DNA from: Rhyacophila brunnea
Taxonomy: Eukaryota; Arthropoda; Insecta; Trichoptera; Rhyacophilidae
Assembly: GCA_022495005.1 (NCBI GenBank)
Contig: JAGYXB010002040.1
Location: 62,001-126,000, forward strand
Direction: 5' to 3'
DNA: 64,000 bases
Part shown: in pieces, positions 1 to 11,603 of the stretch
How positions within the stretch are numbered: the stretch's first letter is position 1
Layout: the number at the start of each line of letters is the position of its first letter
Position numbers and translations under genes: made by a program
Notes under the pieces: model-generated
The model's database searches: none
Seen by the model: the letters and a program-made list of their open reading frames with translations, nothing else
What the model was told of the DNA's origin: nothing

Positions 1-304
1 AGGGAATAATAATATGAGAATTCTACAAGATACCAAATTGTAAATATTTAGCGAAGTAATAATGAAGTAAAAGTACCTACTTAAACTAAGTTTTTTGAAG
101 CCCTATTACGTTCGCAAAAAGAGGATTTATTAAGAACTTTGTCAGAGTTAAATTATAAATTACAAAGTAATTAACTGTCATTGAATAGTAAGGAAACTTA
201 CGTTGGTAAGGTAATTAGTTATCATTGATGATATTATTAATTTCATGTATAACTACCGAGATCCCCAGTGCTAATTATTTTTAATTTTTATAATATCCAT
301 TATT

Positions 305-660
305 ACAGGTTGTGATCGAGAATTCTCGAGAAATAACCAGAAAAAGTGTATTTCGAAACTCGAGAAATTAAATTTCAGAAATTCTCATTTCTGGAGAAAT
401 TATCAATGAGAATCTTCAGAATGCGAGAAATTGTTACTGGGCAAAAATAAAAAAGGAACATTCTTAAATTCGCGGGTGAAAAGCTTTATGGCAAGAAAAG
501 CTTAATCAAATTCTTTCAGTTTTGAACAAGAACCGAATTTCATGAATTTGCCGGTGTTTGTTTCAATATTGCTTAATAAAGCTCACGACTTCGAACCGGA
601 ACAGAATTTCTTAAATTAGCATGTGAATTATTTTGAAAAGAAAAGTTAAAAAAGGAAAAC
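305..660 (+). repeat. Interspersed repeat, copy 1 (GAATTCTCGAGAA-rich)
   Basis: The block opens with ggttgtgatcgaga followed by several reiterations of attctcgaga, then gagaatcttcagaat and a run ending near gaattatttt. A diverged copy in the same orientation lies at 40265-40690, sharing the opening, the ttctcgaga reiterations, the gagaatctt word and the ttgttac that follows. Short palindromic reiterations next to one end are typical of hAT-type non-autonomous elements, but no clean terminal inverted repeat or 8-bp target duplication could be fixed, so the superfamily is left open. Confidence 0.45.
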
Positions 661-725
661 AAAGCTTCGTCAAACCTGATCAGATTTTTTTTAAAATTCG
701 CATCTTTAAATCGCATCAAAATTTA

Positions 726-820
726 AACTCTAATGGATTTAAGCTTTGTACTATTCCAACAAAACTTAAATCCATTAGAATTTAAATTCAAATTCTTTTA
801 AGTACCTTCGGTCGATAGTA
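726..820 (+). repeat. Penelope-like element terminal fragment, snapback
   Basis: Two arms (728-749 and 759-781) are inverted copies of one word, tctaatggatttaag, separated by about 10 nt, so the segment folds on itself. The right part continues to taccttcggtcgatagta, which is the reverse complement of 18195-18250. A third fragment of the same family lies at 56973-57010. The copy at 18.2 kb carries a hammerhead-like core, which is why this family is provisionally assigned to Penelope-like retroelements. The core itself is absent here. Confidence 0.45.
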
Positions 821-989
821 TTAATAGAACAAAATTTATCATAAGAAAGGCCAAAAAAATGTCTCGATTTTTTATCTCTGCTGATTAATTACTAATTACA
901 CTACTGTTTCACTACACTACTGTCATTGATCTCATGGTATTTTAAAGTGTTAAAAAGAATATATATTATAGTAATCAATGTCGCCTGTA

Positions 990-1190
990 AAGCCGTTGAT
1001 GGTAATTCCACAATTCTTCCATTCTTCCAATCAATTCGCCTGAATAGATTTTCCAGAATAGTGTTGGATAGTTTGTGTAAGATCATGTTACCTTGCCGGA
1101 TACCCTTGTCAATAGAAAACCTGCCAAACTGCTTATATAGTTTTAGGTTAGCTGTTGCATCACTGTATATGAAAATACTTGGAAAACGTT
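990..1190 (-). pseudogene. LINE reverse transcriptase fragment (motif B region)
   Basis: On the minus strand the sequence reads KGIRQGNMILHKL followed by ENLFRRIDW. This matches the GxRQGDxxSPKLF...LExxFRxLDW stretch of LINE reverse transcriptases, which packs around the template strand. The same motif is seen better preserved on the minus strand at 13.6 kb (GVRQGDTISPKL, DLFRQLDW), so the two are probably the same RTE-like family. Only about 65 codons survive; the catalytic YADD box and the endonuclease are missing. The plus-strand open frame here is the antisense shadow. It is a dead fragment of a retrotransposon, not a host gene. Confidence 0.6.
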
Positions 1191-1229
1191 GTGATATAAT
1201 ATATGCTATTATTTTTGTGTAACTTAGCT

Positions 1230-1970
1230 CCTTATATTGTCCAAGTCTAAATATGAGCTAATATATTTTGAAGATTATAATGTTAAGCTTCTAAATTGAA
1301 GAATAACATTCACAAAACACACTACTAGGTAGGTATAAACAAGGAGAACATAATATGATTGAATTTGTCCAAATCAATGAATTTCTTTGACAGGTTTCCT
1401 GACAAAAAATAATTTAATTAAAGAATTGAATATAAATTTGCCTGACAACATTAATAAGTTTTGTTAATGAAACTAGTTTTTGGCTTCACTGATATACCTG
1501 TCATTAATATAACACTGAAACACTAACGCTAACCAAGGGCAGCGTTCCCGCAGGCATTTGCGTGAATTTAAAATTCAAATTGTTATTTTTTGCTCCAGGC
1601 GGCACGGCATTACACCGTTCGGTATTTTCCGCAAGACTTCGTGGCATAGATCAAACTTTCCACGAAGCTTCACTGAGCTTTTGCAATTATTTATTGACTA
1701 GACGTTTCGTCCCCTTTTGAAAGCGCTCAATATGCAAAGAAATGGGTTCCAAACCAAGAATACCTGAATCAACATTAGTATTATTGAACCTACATGATAC
1801 TAACAACAGTATATTGAGACATCTATTTTCAATGGGAAACCGAAAAGTCACCTACATTGTCAAAATTTTATAAAAATGCGTACATATCTATAATTTGATA
1901 ACATTATCAAAAACTTACCAAAATCATACATTTAAAAAAATACTTAAATACTAAAAATACGGATCTAGGG
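1230..1970. other. AT-rich spacer, no feature recognised
   Basis: No open frame, terminal repeat or RNA motif was recognised. A GC-raised patch at 1540-1680 (ggcagcgttcccgcaggcat and aagcttcactgag) stands out in composition only. Confidence 0.5.
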
Positions 1971-1974
1971 GAGG

Positions 1975-2360
1975 AGGTTTCAACAGTATGTCAGGCACCG
2001 ACTTTGATGTTGAGAGGGCTGGCGCGCTGGAGCTGGTTCGGTGTTACGGTGTGCACTTACGCACTGGTAAATGGACGGTTGGTTCGGAATGTCACTTTGA
2101 TGGTTGCACTTGGTGTTTGGGATAAATGATGATGAAGTGTTCAGAATGGATGATAGACGTTCACTAAACCGTATAAGATTTAGTGCAAAGGCCGAACAGA
2201 TGCGTTTTAAATGAGTCACAGTGTGGTTAACGACGGCTTAGATTTAACAAGCCTAGGCGCGTCCGCTGTCTTGAAGTAACTGAATGTAACTTTTTCCACG
2301 GTCGCCTCATGACCCGTGACTGCTGGTCGCCCTGGTCTTGTGACAATAACTGGGATTTTT
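1975..2360 (-). other. GC-raised block with candidate exon remnants
   Basis: Composition rises sharply over the flanks. On the minus strand an open frame reads VIVTRPGRPAVTGHEATVEK and onward to SKPSLTTL. It is preceded by taccaaaaatcccag, which is usable as a splice acceptor. Further along, a second frame (2219 down to 1980) contains QPSIYQC immediately before gtaagt, a consensus splice donor. The plus strand also has a 46-codon frame from 1988. No family was recognised for any of these. Possibilities are a decayed host exon, a transposon coding scrap, or chance frames in GC-richer DNA. It is recorded because splice-like signals and coding-like residues coincide. Confidence 0.22.
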
Positions 2361-2399
2361 GGTAGGTAAGAAAAAAGGAAGGCCACCATATTTGGCCCA

Positions 2400-3085
2400 A
2401 CCAAATATTTTTCTTGATTCTAGTTTTCTTGATTCTACTTTTACATCGTATGCATATAGATTATCTATAAAATCATGCTCCCTTTATTAGCAACACAGTT
2501 AAATCGGATGTTGATTGCAAAGCGATGAATATAATATACCAACCACCATTTTTTATATTGTTCGATCTTTGAAAATAATATCTTATATTCTCTCTTATAA
2601 AATCTTATAAAATACTTTTACGTGATTTTGTTTTGCCATTCGCCTTTTCTAATTATTGATTTATATAGAAAAAGAGTATAATGCTCAGAGTAATTAACAA
2701 TACAAAGAAAGTGGCTATTGTTCGGCAAAATGAAGCCGTGTTTCTTGCGTATAACGCACAGTAGAACCTCAACAATTGTATTATTATTAACTTACTATGA
2801 AACGTTATACGTATAAACGTATACCATCATGTTCCTTCTCAGTACGGCTACCAAATAGTAAATTTAAGTAACTAAAAATAATTACCAATTACTTTATATT
2901 TAACACAAAAACAATTAATTTTAGCAACACGTGCTCGCAGTTTTTAGCTGAATGTAGTCATTCAAATCAATATTTATCGGCAACGTTTACAAAAAATATT
3001 TAATTCAATTTAAAGATATAAGCGTGACGTATGGTTGGTATGTCTTGATAATAATAGTATTAGTATAGCTATTGACCAATGTGCC
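2400..3085. other. AT-rich spacer, no feature recognised
   Basis: No coding frame or repeat boundary was recognised between the GC-raised block and the Helitron-like element. Confidence 0.5.
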
Positions 3086-3089
3086 ATAA

Positions 3090-4351
3090 TCTAATATATA
3101 AAAATTAATATTTGTGTGTTTGTGTGTTTGTTTGTTCGTATTTAATGCGCAGCCATACTGTTCATCCGATTGCGATAAAACTTTGTCAACTTATTGCTTG
3201 CACTTGCGCGAAGAGTATAGGCTATACTAATATATAAAAAATGAATGTCTGTCTGTCTGTATGTTTGTCTGTCTGTCTGTCTGTCCCGTATGCGTTCCTA
3301 TACCATTCATCCGATTGCGATGAAATTTTGGTAAGTGGTTGTATGTACACCCATGAAGGTTTCTGAATTAGAAAAATCATCATCTTCTTCTTTTTCTTCA
3401 TTCTATCTTCTTTTATTCTATCTTCTCCTATTCGTATGCGTTCTTATACCATTCGTCCGATTGCGATGAAATTTTGACCAGTTGTTGTGCGCACGCCCGC
3501 ATAGGTTTCTGAATTGGTACAACCATCTTTTTCTTCTTCTATTTGTATGCGTTCTTATGCCATTAATCCGATTGTGATGAAATTTTGACCAGTTGTTATG
3601 CGCACGCCCGCGAAGGTTTCTGAATTAGTACAACCATCTTCTTCATCATTCTATCTTCTTTTATTTGTATAGTCCTTATACCATTCATCCGATTGCGATG
3701 AAACTTTCGTGAGTGGTTGTGCCAACACTTGCGAAGGTTTCTGAATTAGAAAAATCATCATCTTCTTCTTCTTCATCATTCTATTTTCTTTTATTCGTAT
3801 GCGTTTCTATTCCATTCATCTGATTGCAATAAAACTTTCGTCAATAATTGTGCCAAAATCCGCAAAGGTTTCTGAATTAAAATAACCATCTCCTTCTTCT
3901 TCTATTTTATCTTCTTCTATTCGCAATGAAACTTTTGTGAGTTGTCGTGCGCATGCCCACGAAGATTTCTGAATTAGAAAACCATCTTCTTCTATTCGTA
4001 TGCGTTCCTATAACATTCGTCCGATTGCGATGAAACTTTTGTCAGTTGTTGTGCGCACACCTGCGAAGGTTTCTAAATTAGTATTATATAAAATACAACG
4101 TTTATTGTTTGTTTGTTCAATGCAATTTTAATTTTTTTTACTACTAATAACGTTTGCATATTTTGGATTCGATTTTAATTTAGTGGTCTTTTGTGTGACA
4201 TTTACTCCTATTAGAATTATTTTCATATTGCCATATTGTATTACACCGATATTTTAATATTAAAAAAACAATTACCTCTTATTATTTTTTAAATATCTAA
4301 GATAAATATACCCACGAAGCGACCCTGTGCGAAGCCGGGTACTTCAGCTAG
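3090..4351 (+). mobile_element. Non-autonomous Helitron-like element
   Basis: The left end is A|TCTAATATATAAAA and the right end is cagCTAG|T, so the element begins with TC, ends with CTAG and sits between A and T, as rolling-circle Helitrons do. Just inside the right end, acccTGTGCGAAGCCgggt can form the expected short hairpin; this gcgaagccgggt...cagctagt ending is common for insect Helitrons. A second start-like sequence (ctatactaatatataaaaaa followed by tgtctgtctg repeats) at about 3221 suggests one copy nested in, or tandem to, another. No Rep/helicase coding remains. The body is dominated by a tandem repeat described separately. Confidence 0.72.
3285..4080 (+). repeat. Minisatellite inside the Helitron-like element
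   Basis: About seven degenerate units start near 3287, 3437, 3547, 3667, 3795, 3915 and 3995. Each unit contains cgtatgcgttcctata, then ccattcatccgattgcgatg and ggtttctgaatta, and ends in a (tct/tc)n-rich spacer. Unit length varies from about 80 to 150 bp, mostly from the pyrimidine spacer. Internal minisatellites are known in Helitrons and Helentrons. Confidence 0.75.
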
Positions 4352-4433
4352 TACATAATAAAATACAAACTACGTACAAAATTACAAACAATATGAAATT
4401 ATAAATAGTCATGAAGTGGATTATGTACCTAAT

Positions 4434-4625
4434 AATATTGAACGTACGTAATTTAAAAATACCTCAGGTAATGCACCTACTAGAAAAAACATTTTTTGAA
4501 AAAAAATACGACACAAACGGAACTTGAACCTGTAACCACTGGATTCGCGCCAATGTGCTTTACTGTGCGTAATTAGATAAGATACCCGTAGCTCAGGGCC
4601 ACTGACTTCCACATTTATTCCACCG
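4434..4625 (-). repeat. tRNA-related SINE, family 2, copy 1
   Basis: The reverse complement contains ccagtggttacaggttcaag followed by ttccg, which resembles a pol III B box (GGTTCAAnTCC). It is followed by a poly-T-rich tail region and a shared 3' segment, aaattacgtacgttcaata. The same layout is seen at 45745-45885, and the 3' half is seen at 30343-30420. The A box is poorly preserved. This is a retroposed repeat, not a functional tRNA gene. Confidence 0.4.
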
Positions 4626-5094
4626 ACTACTTATAAATAGCTTCTCGTCGCTTAAACCACACACCGCCACGATTTACGGTTGCATTCCACATACCCAGGC
4701 ACTCCAGACTTTGGGTCTAGCGCCAAATACCTGACCTCCAAGTATAAATAAGGGTGTTTTCTTACGAGTTATTGCGAGCTGTTGCACCCACTAGTAGTTA
4801 TCGAATACGCGTGGCATACGATCATATTTTTTAGGATCGCTTCGTTAGTGTCCGTTCGTGTCGTTCGCGCTATCTTGTCATTTGGACATACGCATCGTAA
4901 TATTAAAGAAAACATTGGATGCCCCAGATGGTTGTATCAATTTATGAATGCCACAAGTTTTCCAGTGATCACTTGCCTTGCGTGTCGTAGATTACCACGA
5001 GGAGTAGTCACAACCCGTTGAGAAGACTGTTCGAGAGTCAAATCATCCGGGTCACGATCCTTAGTCATGATGCCATGAGTTAGAAGGACAAGTA

Positions 5095-5160
5095 ACATTT
5101 GGCGGGGTTGGGGTTCGAACCCGAAAACCTCTCCCTTGTGTGCGCGCCCGACCTCAATGT
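5095..5160 (-). repeat. tRNA-like fragment (B box only)
   Basis: The minus strand carries cgggttcgaaccccaacccc, containing a perfect pol III B box (GGTTCGAACCC). No A box at proper spacing and no cloverleaf are visible, so this is at most the middle of a tRNA-derived SINE. Confidence 0.3.
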
Positions 5161-5509
5161 TATTATTTGATTACTAGTTTTACTGTTATAATATTCAGTT
5201 TCATTAGCGAAAATGATTGCTTTAATTTCAGAATTAACCGAAATAGTACCACACTATATTAATATTATATGTAATTTTCTACGTGAATGTATTATAGGTA
5301 TTATTGCATGTGGGGATAATTATGTTTGCACGCAAATTATGTGATACGTTAACAGAGAACTAGCCAATAATTTGCCAGAAGGGTAGACAGTTAACCCATT
5401 TCCCCTAACACGGTTCGTTTTACTTGCTATAGGTAAATATTATATTGTATTGAACATACATTATCAATATTATTAAAGGCATTTATGATATCAATATTGG
5501 TAACACACT

Positions 5510-5576
5510 TTTTGGTCGACTGGCAGAATGTCTGTTTCCGTGGACTGCGGATTCGAATACCGCGACTGAAAATATT
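5510..5576 (+). repeat. tRNA-like SINE head
   Basis: An A-box-like tggtcgactgg at 5512-5522 and a B-box-like ggattcgaatacc at 5549-5561 are 26 nt apart, within the spacing used by pol III promoters. Acceptor-stem pairing is not evident and no CCA-ready end is seen. I read it as a tRNA-derived SINE head rather than a gene. Confidence 0.35.
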
Positions 5577-6081
5577 GTAGGTACCTTATAGATTGGTTTT
5601 ATTGATAAAATAGAAACACTACCAGTTTTAGTATTTATTTAGAGTTCACAGAGATTAATCAACAACAACAGATAATACTTTACTAACTTAAATAGATTAA
5701 CAAGATAAGATGACTCGTTCGACCAAGTAAGCAGATGAACTTGTCAAAGAATTAGTTCAGTTCAGGTAGGTATCACATTTGACAACTAGATAACCACACT
5801 TTATACTAGAAATGAATCTCGATAGTGTAAGGTGCTTAGTTTCAAAATAGAGGACCTGCATGATCAAAAGTGCCAGAGATAATCAGACTAAGCTAACTGG
5901 CTGTAAGACTGTGAGATAAAAATTACGGAGTTAATATAGGGTTAAATCCTAATCCATCTCTTTTCGAAGTCATGCCGCTACAACCTGTAATTTCAATATG
6001 TGCTTGAATCAAGATCATAGACTTAACGAATGATTGGTAACCATTTATATTACACTATTAATGCATATCTTAATCTTCCCT

Positions 6082-6668
6082 TGACGATGCTAATAATTTC
6101 CGTCCGTTCTAGTGATGTCACTTAGGGTTACCATATGAGATTGACAATCAATATTACAGTAGGTAAAAAGGAAATGCATATTTTGGAAATATGAGTAAGT
6201 CTAATAAGGTTTCGTTATCAAAAAATATTTGTTTTATCAAAATACAATTATCGAAAATCCATCAGAACTCAACTGACACCCTACATATGTACACGTTATA
6301 ATACTATCTTGATCTCACACCTTATTTTCATATCTTTCTCTCACAATTGAGTATGTCTCTCTTTGTCGCATGTACTTTTAGATCTAGGTAAGTATCTTTT
6401 TTGTTCGTAATAGAATACCACGCTCTGTATGTAATGTGCATTTCTAATTATGACAGGTAAATGAAATCTGACGGATATATATCAATAACTTATGTGTATT
6501 GACAGGATAATGCTATCGATTTTGAAAATAATAAGAATTTAATTAGATGTAATATTGTTGATTCTAAAATTACTCGAAATTATGAATAAGAAGAAGTACA
6601 TAATATTAACTGAATTATTTACAGTTTAATGGGCTGGGTGATCTGACATTACAGTAACGGGAGTGTTG
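6082..6668 (+). repeat. Unnamed AT-rich interspersed repeat, copy A
   Basis: Three related copies occur in the window: this one, an inverted one at 22580-23125, and a shorter one at 26192-26617. Shared landmarks, in order, are gatgctaataa, ggttaccata plus gagattgacaat, ctatcgattttg, ggatgtaatattgttgatt and, at the far end, tttaatgggctggg followed by cagtaacg.gagtgtt. No coding frame is preserved and no inverted terminal repeat was found, so it is either a decayed DNA transposon or a non-coding retroposon. Confidence 0.6.
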
Positions 6669-6689
6669 GGATTATTTCTGAGTTCCCCG

Positions 6690-7780
6690 CGCATGACTAT
6701 ATAAATTTATTATTACCTAAGAAAACACTGATTTTTTGTAGTAATAATAAAAAGTTTCAATACTTTTCATCGATACAATACCGGTACCAAATATCAATAC
6801 TTTTCTTTCGATATGACGACCCTACAGACAACTCAGTTTCAGACGACTCTATCGAATTTTATGTTACGGCATCATTATTATGCTGTTATGACAGATTGCA
6901 TTGCGTTCCACGTGTCTTTTATGACATCTGCGCGGGTCGCTTTAAAAATTTCATTGCCGTTCATATGCATGCAATAAAGTTGGATAATATTATTTCCCGC
7001 AATTATGGCCTTTTTATTATTGCGTAATAAAAAGTGTCGATTGAAAAACGCAATCATGTTTGATGAGATGTAAAAACCGACAGAGTGATAATAATAAATT
7101 AACATTGTCATGTAGATGTATAATAATATAGTTCTAAAGTGTAGTTACAATACTGACGAAGTCCTAAAACGTATACAAATCATTATAGTATTATAGTTTG
7201 AAATAGCACCATAACCATTTTATTTGCTTAGATCGTATTACATGGCGATTGCAGAGCAATATTATATTTTAATTTTATTGAATAACTTTTGGTACACAGT
7301 TAGTAACACTAAACTCAGGGGTTGACCAGTTAAGTTTATCAAACATGTATGTATTGGCGGGGTGGGCCTCTAGTGTAGTGAGCTGAAATTTGGCAGGAAT
7401 GTAGCCCCACTCTCTTTATTGACAAAAATCCGGTAAAAGATTCACGTCACAAATAAGTATGGCATGCACATCGCATATGTTATACTGTTTCTAATGTGCA
7501 AAATATAAATTGCATTGCATGGAGAGCATTGGACGTACATTAATTTTTAAATGTATTTCTTTGTCGACTTGTGATAATTTTTTATTCAGTTTTTTTGCCC
7601 GGCATTGATTTAACAATTGACAACCAACAAAATCGCGTATGAAGTGGGCAAGCTAAACACTATTAAGTTATTTACAGACAAGTTATTTATTTGCAAATAA
7701 ATGCATAGTAGGCAAAATGAGCGCAAATCATTGTAAGGCAAAACTAAGAAAATATTATTATTCTAGAACTATTGTCGTAT
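6690..7780. other. AT-rich spacer, no feature recognised
   Basis: One 77-codon minus-strand frame (6878-7111) has no recognisable motif and no supporting signals. A GC-raised patch near 7350-7430 was not matched to anything else in the window. Confidence 0.5.
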
Positions 7781-7834
7781 GAATATGAACCTAGTTGTAT
7801 TTGCTTTACATCATGCGCTTGGTTTATTTTTATA

Positions 7835-8441
7835 TCTTCTTCTTCTTTTGCCATATCCGCCCCTTAACTGGAGCATATGGACACCACGCGGCGCCTCCAA
7901 GAATCCCTGTCGCCCGCCAGTCTTCTTGCTTCGTTCCAGGTCAAACCAGCATCCGGTAGCTCCGCCGTATACACTCTGTAGATTGTATTTAGCGGCCTTC
8001 CAGGACGCCGGAATCCGGTCGGCTTAAAGAACAGACAAGTCAGGTTGAAGTTCTCTTCTGGCATCCGCAGTACGTGGCCGAGCCAGGTCCAACGTCGCCT
8101 CTTCACTTTCAGCGTGATGAGAGGCTGCTTGGTGCATTCTCTTATCTCCTCGTTCGTACAACCGCACACCCAGCATTCGTCGCAAACATCTGTTTTCGAA
8201 GCTCAGTAGGTATACGGTTGCTCTGAGCCTTCGTAAGGTGCCATGATTCGCTACCGTAAAGCAGCACCGTCAGAATGCAAGCGTCGAATAGGCGGAATTT
8301 GGTTTTGACCGAGTACAATCGTGAGTCCCAGACATTCCGCATAGAGTTGAATGTTGCTCCAGCCATTCCCATTCGGATAGCGAACTCTTTCTGCAAAATG
8401 CCATCTCCCGTGATGTGTACCCCCAGGTACTTGAAGCTGTC
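7835..8441 (-). pseudogene. LINE retrotransposon 3' half, family L-A copy 1
   Basis: Read on the minus strand, the translation begins FKYLGVHITGDGILQKEFA, then FDACILTVLLYGSESWHLT, then RRRWTWLGHVLRMP and the GRPLNTIYRVY region, and ends in a gaagaa-rich tail near ggatatggc. These are the thumb and C-terminal segments typical of LINE (RTE/CR1-like) polymerases. At least one frameshift separates the two main frames near 8150. The palm domain, the YADD box and the endonuclease are absent, so the copy is 5' truncated and dead. Three more copies of the same family lie at 38105-38480, 41325-42035 and 48300-48505. Confidence 0.8.
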
Positions 8442-8449
8442 AGTTTATA

Positions 8450-9525
8450 TTAGGGATTTTAAAATAAATTTACTTAGATTGATAGAGTTTGAATAAAAAT
8501 AATATATTTATTTTATATTAATTCTATTGGTTTATATTATCGCTTAGTCATATAATATACTCTAGATGAATTTATTTACGCATTGGATTCATTTCTAGCG
8601 GCGTCCGGACGTCTGTCGTCCAGTCGATGGCACAGAATCATCTCATCCCTCCACTTAGTAATCGTTTGATAATTAAGTAGGTATTTGCCAATGTTATACG
8701 GTAGTAGAGTAATCGAGATTAGAGAATAATTTGAAAATTATTAATAAAATGGTTATTAAAGAAGCATCTATATAAAATGTCAAGGCCAGGCCGTACCTAT
8801 ATACATATATTATGTACGTATGTCGTTTGGAAGACAGGGCGGGTTAGAGGGTGATGATGTAAGTTAAGGTGATGATTTAATAAGCTTCACCGCTTTGTGT
8901 TTTCGCGGGTTAACTTTTTAATTATGTCTCGCCGGCAAATAAAAACAAGCTTTGAATAATGTATGAGAGACTCAAAGCTCTAGTGACTTTATTTTATGTA
9001 AAAACCAAACAGTACTACCTAACATAAAATCTAAACACGTTTTATGAGATTTCTTTACGGACATCTTTCTCAAGAAAAAAACATACAGAACTAATTCTGT
9101 AATGAACTTTAATAGAGTAAATATATATAATATGTTGTCCAATTGAATATGTAACAGAGATTATTATTTATAATCTATATTTAGTTTTATGAACTTCTTA
9201 TAATATAAATTGAAATATAAATAATAATTAAACTAAATAATTCATAATAAGAAATAAAAATATTATATTATGTAGCGAAGGTAGCAACAGTTTTGAATGA
9301 AGAATAATAATTAAAATATGGAAAGTTATACCTAGTTAGGTACAGTGCATAAAAAATACAAGGGGTATCAAACATTTGTGTCGAAATGATCCATAATAAT
9401 ATGTACACCGCTGATGTAATTGTATGAATATAAGACTGTGCTATAATATTATGGGGTGTTAAATAATGAATTTTTGTGTACTAAAACCAACTAATCGTAG
9501 TTTCATAGCTTTATTTTTGTGCTGG
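8450..9525. other. AT-rich spacer, no feature recognised
   Basis: It contains no supported coding frame. A GC-raised patch lies at 8590-8650, and long A/T runs occupy 9100-9300. Confidence 0.5.
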
Positions 9526-9533
9526 GATTAATA

Positions 9534-10899
9534 CAGGAGGACCTCGACTTTCGCACATAATTGGTTCCTGAAAAGGTGTGCGAATGTTGAATGTTCGAAA
9601 GTAGAGGGAAGTAAAAAAAAATGAAATTGTGTGTATTTTGAAATATGTATGTATCAAGTAAATATAAGATGTTTAAGAGACATGTTTAAGTGGGGTTTGC
9701 GGGTGTTTCCCTTAAAAAGTTATTAAGAGTTAACTGTTTGCCACTCTTCTTTTTCTTATTTTAAATAAAATATTTTAAATGGTAAATTATTAACTTTACA
9801 ATATTGCTTAACTGCTGGCACGAAATGTAAAGTGAACCAATCTTTTAATATTAACGCAGTAAACCCAGGCTTTTTTATTTGATTACTGGAAGCAAATCTT
9901 TATCCTTCCCTTTCAATGCTCTGAGATTTTCTGGTTGATAAATTGACATTGGCATCAATTTTAAATCACCAGCCAAGTTTCCACCAAGAAGCAATGTCAA
10001 TCGGTTTTTAGAAGGTTTATGCCCAGGGGCAACTGATTCTTCCTTAGATAAGAATGTACGACTAGGCAATTTTTCCAAAATAAACCTGTGTCATCTACGT
10101 TAAATATTTGGCTAGAGGAATATTCTCTATCTTCAATAATTTTGGATAATGAGGAAATAAATTCTATTGCAGCATCTTTATCCGCATCAGCCGATTCTCC
10201 AATGAATTTAATATAAACCAACCGTTACTTGCTTGAAAAATCGTGTTAGAATCTTTTTTTAATCTAGCCTTCCAATCTCTGTGCAAACTAAGAGCCTTCG
10301 CTTGAATAATTGAAATATCCAGAGGGACATCTTTTTGATGTTGGTCGTCGATCCATGATGACAAATATTTTTCCATTTCATCCATAACTATGCCGTGTCT
10401 TTTGGAAACAATCTTTAAAGATATATTTCCACAATTTTGAACGTATTCCTTAATTTTATTTTTAGTTTTCAAAATTGAACATATCGTAATAGACCTGTTT
10501 GTATCATACGAACGTCCGATTGAAACAAAGGATTCACCGCAATCAGAACGTCGTGTGAAGTTTATAAGTCCTTGATTTCTCTTTGTTCGTATCAATACTA
10601 CAGTTTTTCTGTTTCTCACTCTTGTTTATAAATCTTTAGGGTGAAATATTTCAAATGAATCAAATTAGCAGAACGCACAACACGACAAGCCTGCACGTGC
10701 TCCTGCGCAAGACAAAACCTATCCTAGCTAGCTCACAAGCAAAGTGACGGGTGCGAGCAGGATGCAAGTGATGCAAGAAATGCACTTGCTTGTGAGTGAG
10801 CGAGAGGGGGATATCTTTACCCCACAGCGCGATGTTTTAAAAAAACGATTTTTTTAAATGTGCGAAATAGCGAATTGTGCGAAAGTCGAGGTCCGCCTG
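9534..10899 (-). mobile_element. Tigger/pogo-type DNA transposon, internally deleted
   Basis: Terminal inverted repeats share GGACCTCGACTTTCGCACA, preceded by CAGG(A/C), and the element is flanked by TA on both sides (9532-9533 and 10900-10901). TA duplication and CAGG ends are those of the Tigger/pogo branch of Tc1/mariner. Total length is 1366 bp, shorter than a transposase of about 500 codons would need. The enclosed frames are a Tigger transposase cut off in its catalytic domain. Left and right ends match well, so the deletion was internal. Confidence 0.88.
9780..10619 (-). pseudogene. Tigger-like transposase remnant (CENP-B HTH plus partial DDE)
   Basis: The frame starting at 10619 carries a psq/CENP-B-type N-terminal helix-turn-helix (SFVSIGRSYDTNRSITICS) followed by a CENP-B second DNA-binding region (MEKYLSSWIDDQHQKDVPLD and QAKALSLHRDWKARL). 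After a frameshift near 10200 comes IFNVDDTGLFWKNC, whose D is the first catalytic aspartate of the family (usually NxDETGLFWK). After another frameshift come HKPSKNRLTLLLGGNLAGDL and a degraded NKKAWV segment near 9850. The second and third catalytic acids are lost to deletion. Known relatives bind their own termini in the nucleus and cut and paste at TA. This copy cannot be active: it has at least two frameshifts and half a catalytic core. Confidence 0.85.
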
Positions 10900-11117
10900 T
10901 ATTAATTGGAATGCTTCCATTTTAGAATGCAAGTATTGAGTTTTTAGTATTTTTTTCTTAATTTTAACATTATGTTATCTACAAACAAGCGAATAAAACG
11001 GACTTAAAATGTTTTATTTATTTGGTATTTCGATCTAAACTTCTTTAAAATTGTATATGTTGACCTATGATTATGTATTTTTTTCATTAGTACTTACTCT
11101 CAATAGCTCGACGTACG

Positions 11118-11368
11118 CTTAAAACTCGTCTCCACTGCAACATGTGCACCATTTTGGTAGAAAAAAAGCAGTCGTCGCATGCAACACATTTCAGACGACA
11201 TTTTGTTATTTCTAAAAAAAATTGTAGCGGCACATGCGTAGGTGTTGCGCTTTGTCACTTTCCCAGCATGATCCCGCCTGTGGGTGCGGAACCAACATTA
11301 CTGGCAGTTATAATTTATGGCCATGTCGCAGTCGAGACGATTGTGTGTGTGCGACCGGGCTTCAAGAC
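11118..11368 (+). repeat. Dispersed repeat sharing words with 18715-18875
   Basis: The segment shares gcggcacatgcg-like and gtcgagacg words plus tgtgcgaccgg with 18715-18875, in the same order and orientation. Its GC content is clearly above the flanks. The overlapping 89-codon plus frame has no recognised motif. It is probably the end of a transposon family, with superfamily unknown. Confidence 0.35.
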
Positions 11369-11603
11369 CCGTCTATTTGGTTATAAGGTTTTTGTTGTTA
11401 TAATAATTTGATTGGTGGAATCAATCCTTACGATTGGTGGAATCAATTCGATTGGTGGAATCAAATACTATAAATATTGTAATATTATTCATATTAATAT
11501 CTGTACCTCAGAGGCAGACGGATGCAAGTGAAAAATTCCCAATTGTTCAGGAAAGCCAAAAAACAAACAAAAACAATTTTAATTTTAAATGAATACTTAT
11601 AAC

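Noticed and set aside
7779..8496. Plus-strand frames at 7779-8027 and 8275-8496
   Set aside because: They are antisense to the LINE thumb and C-terminal coding on the minus strand.
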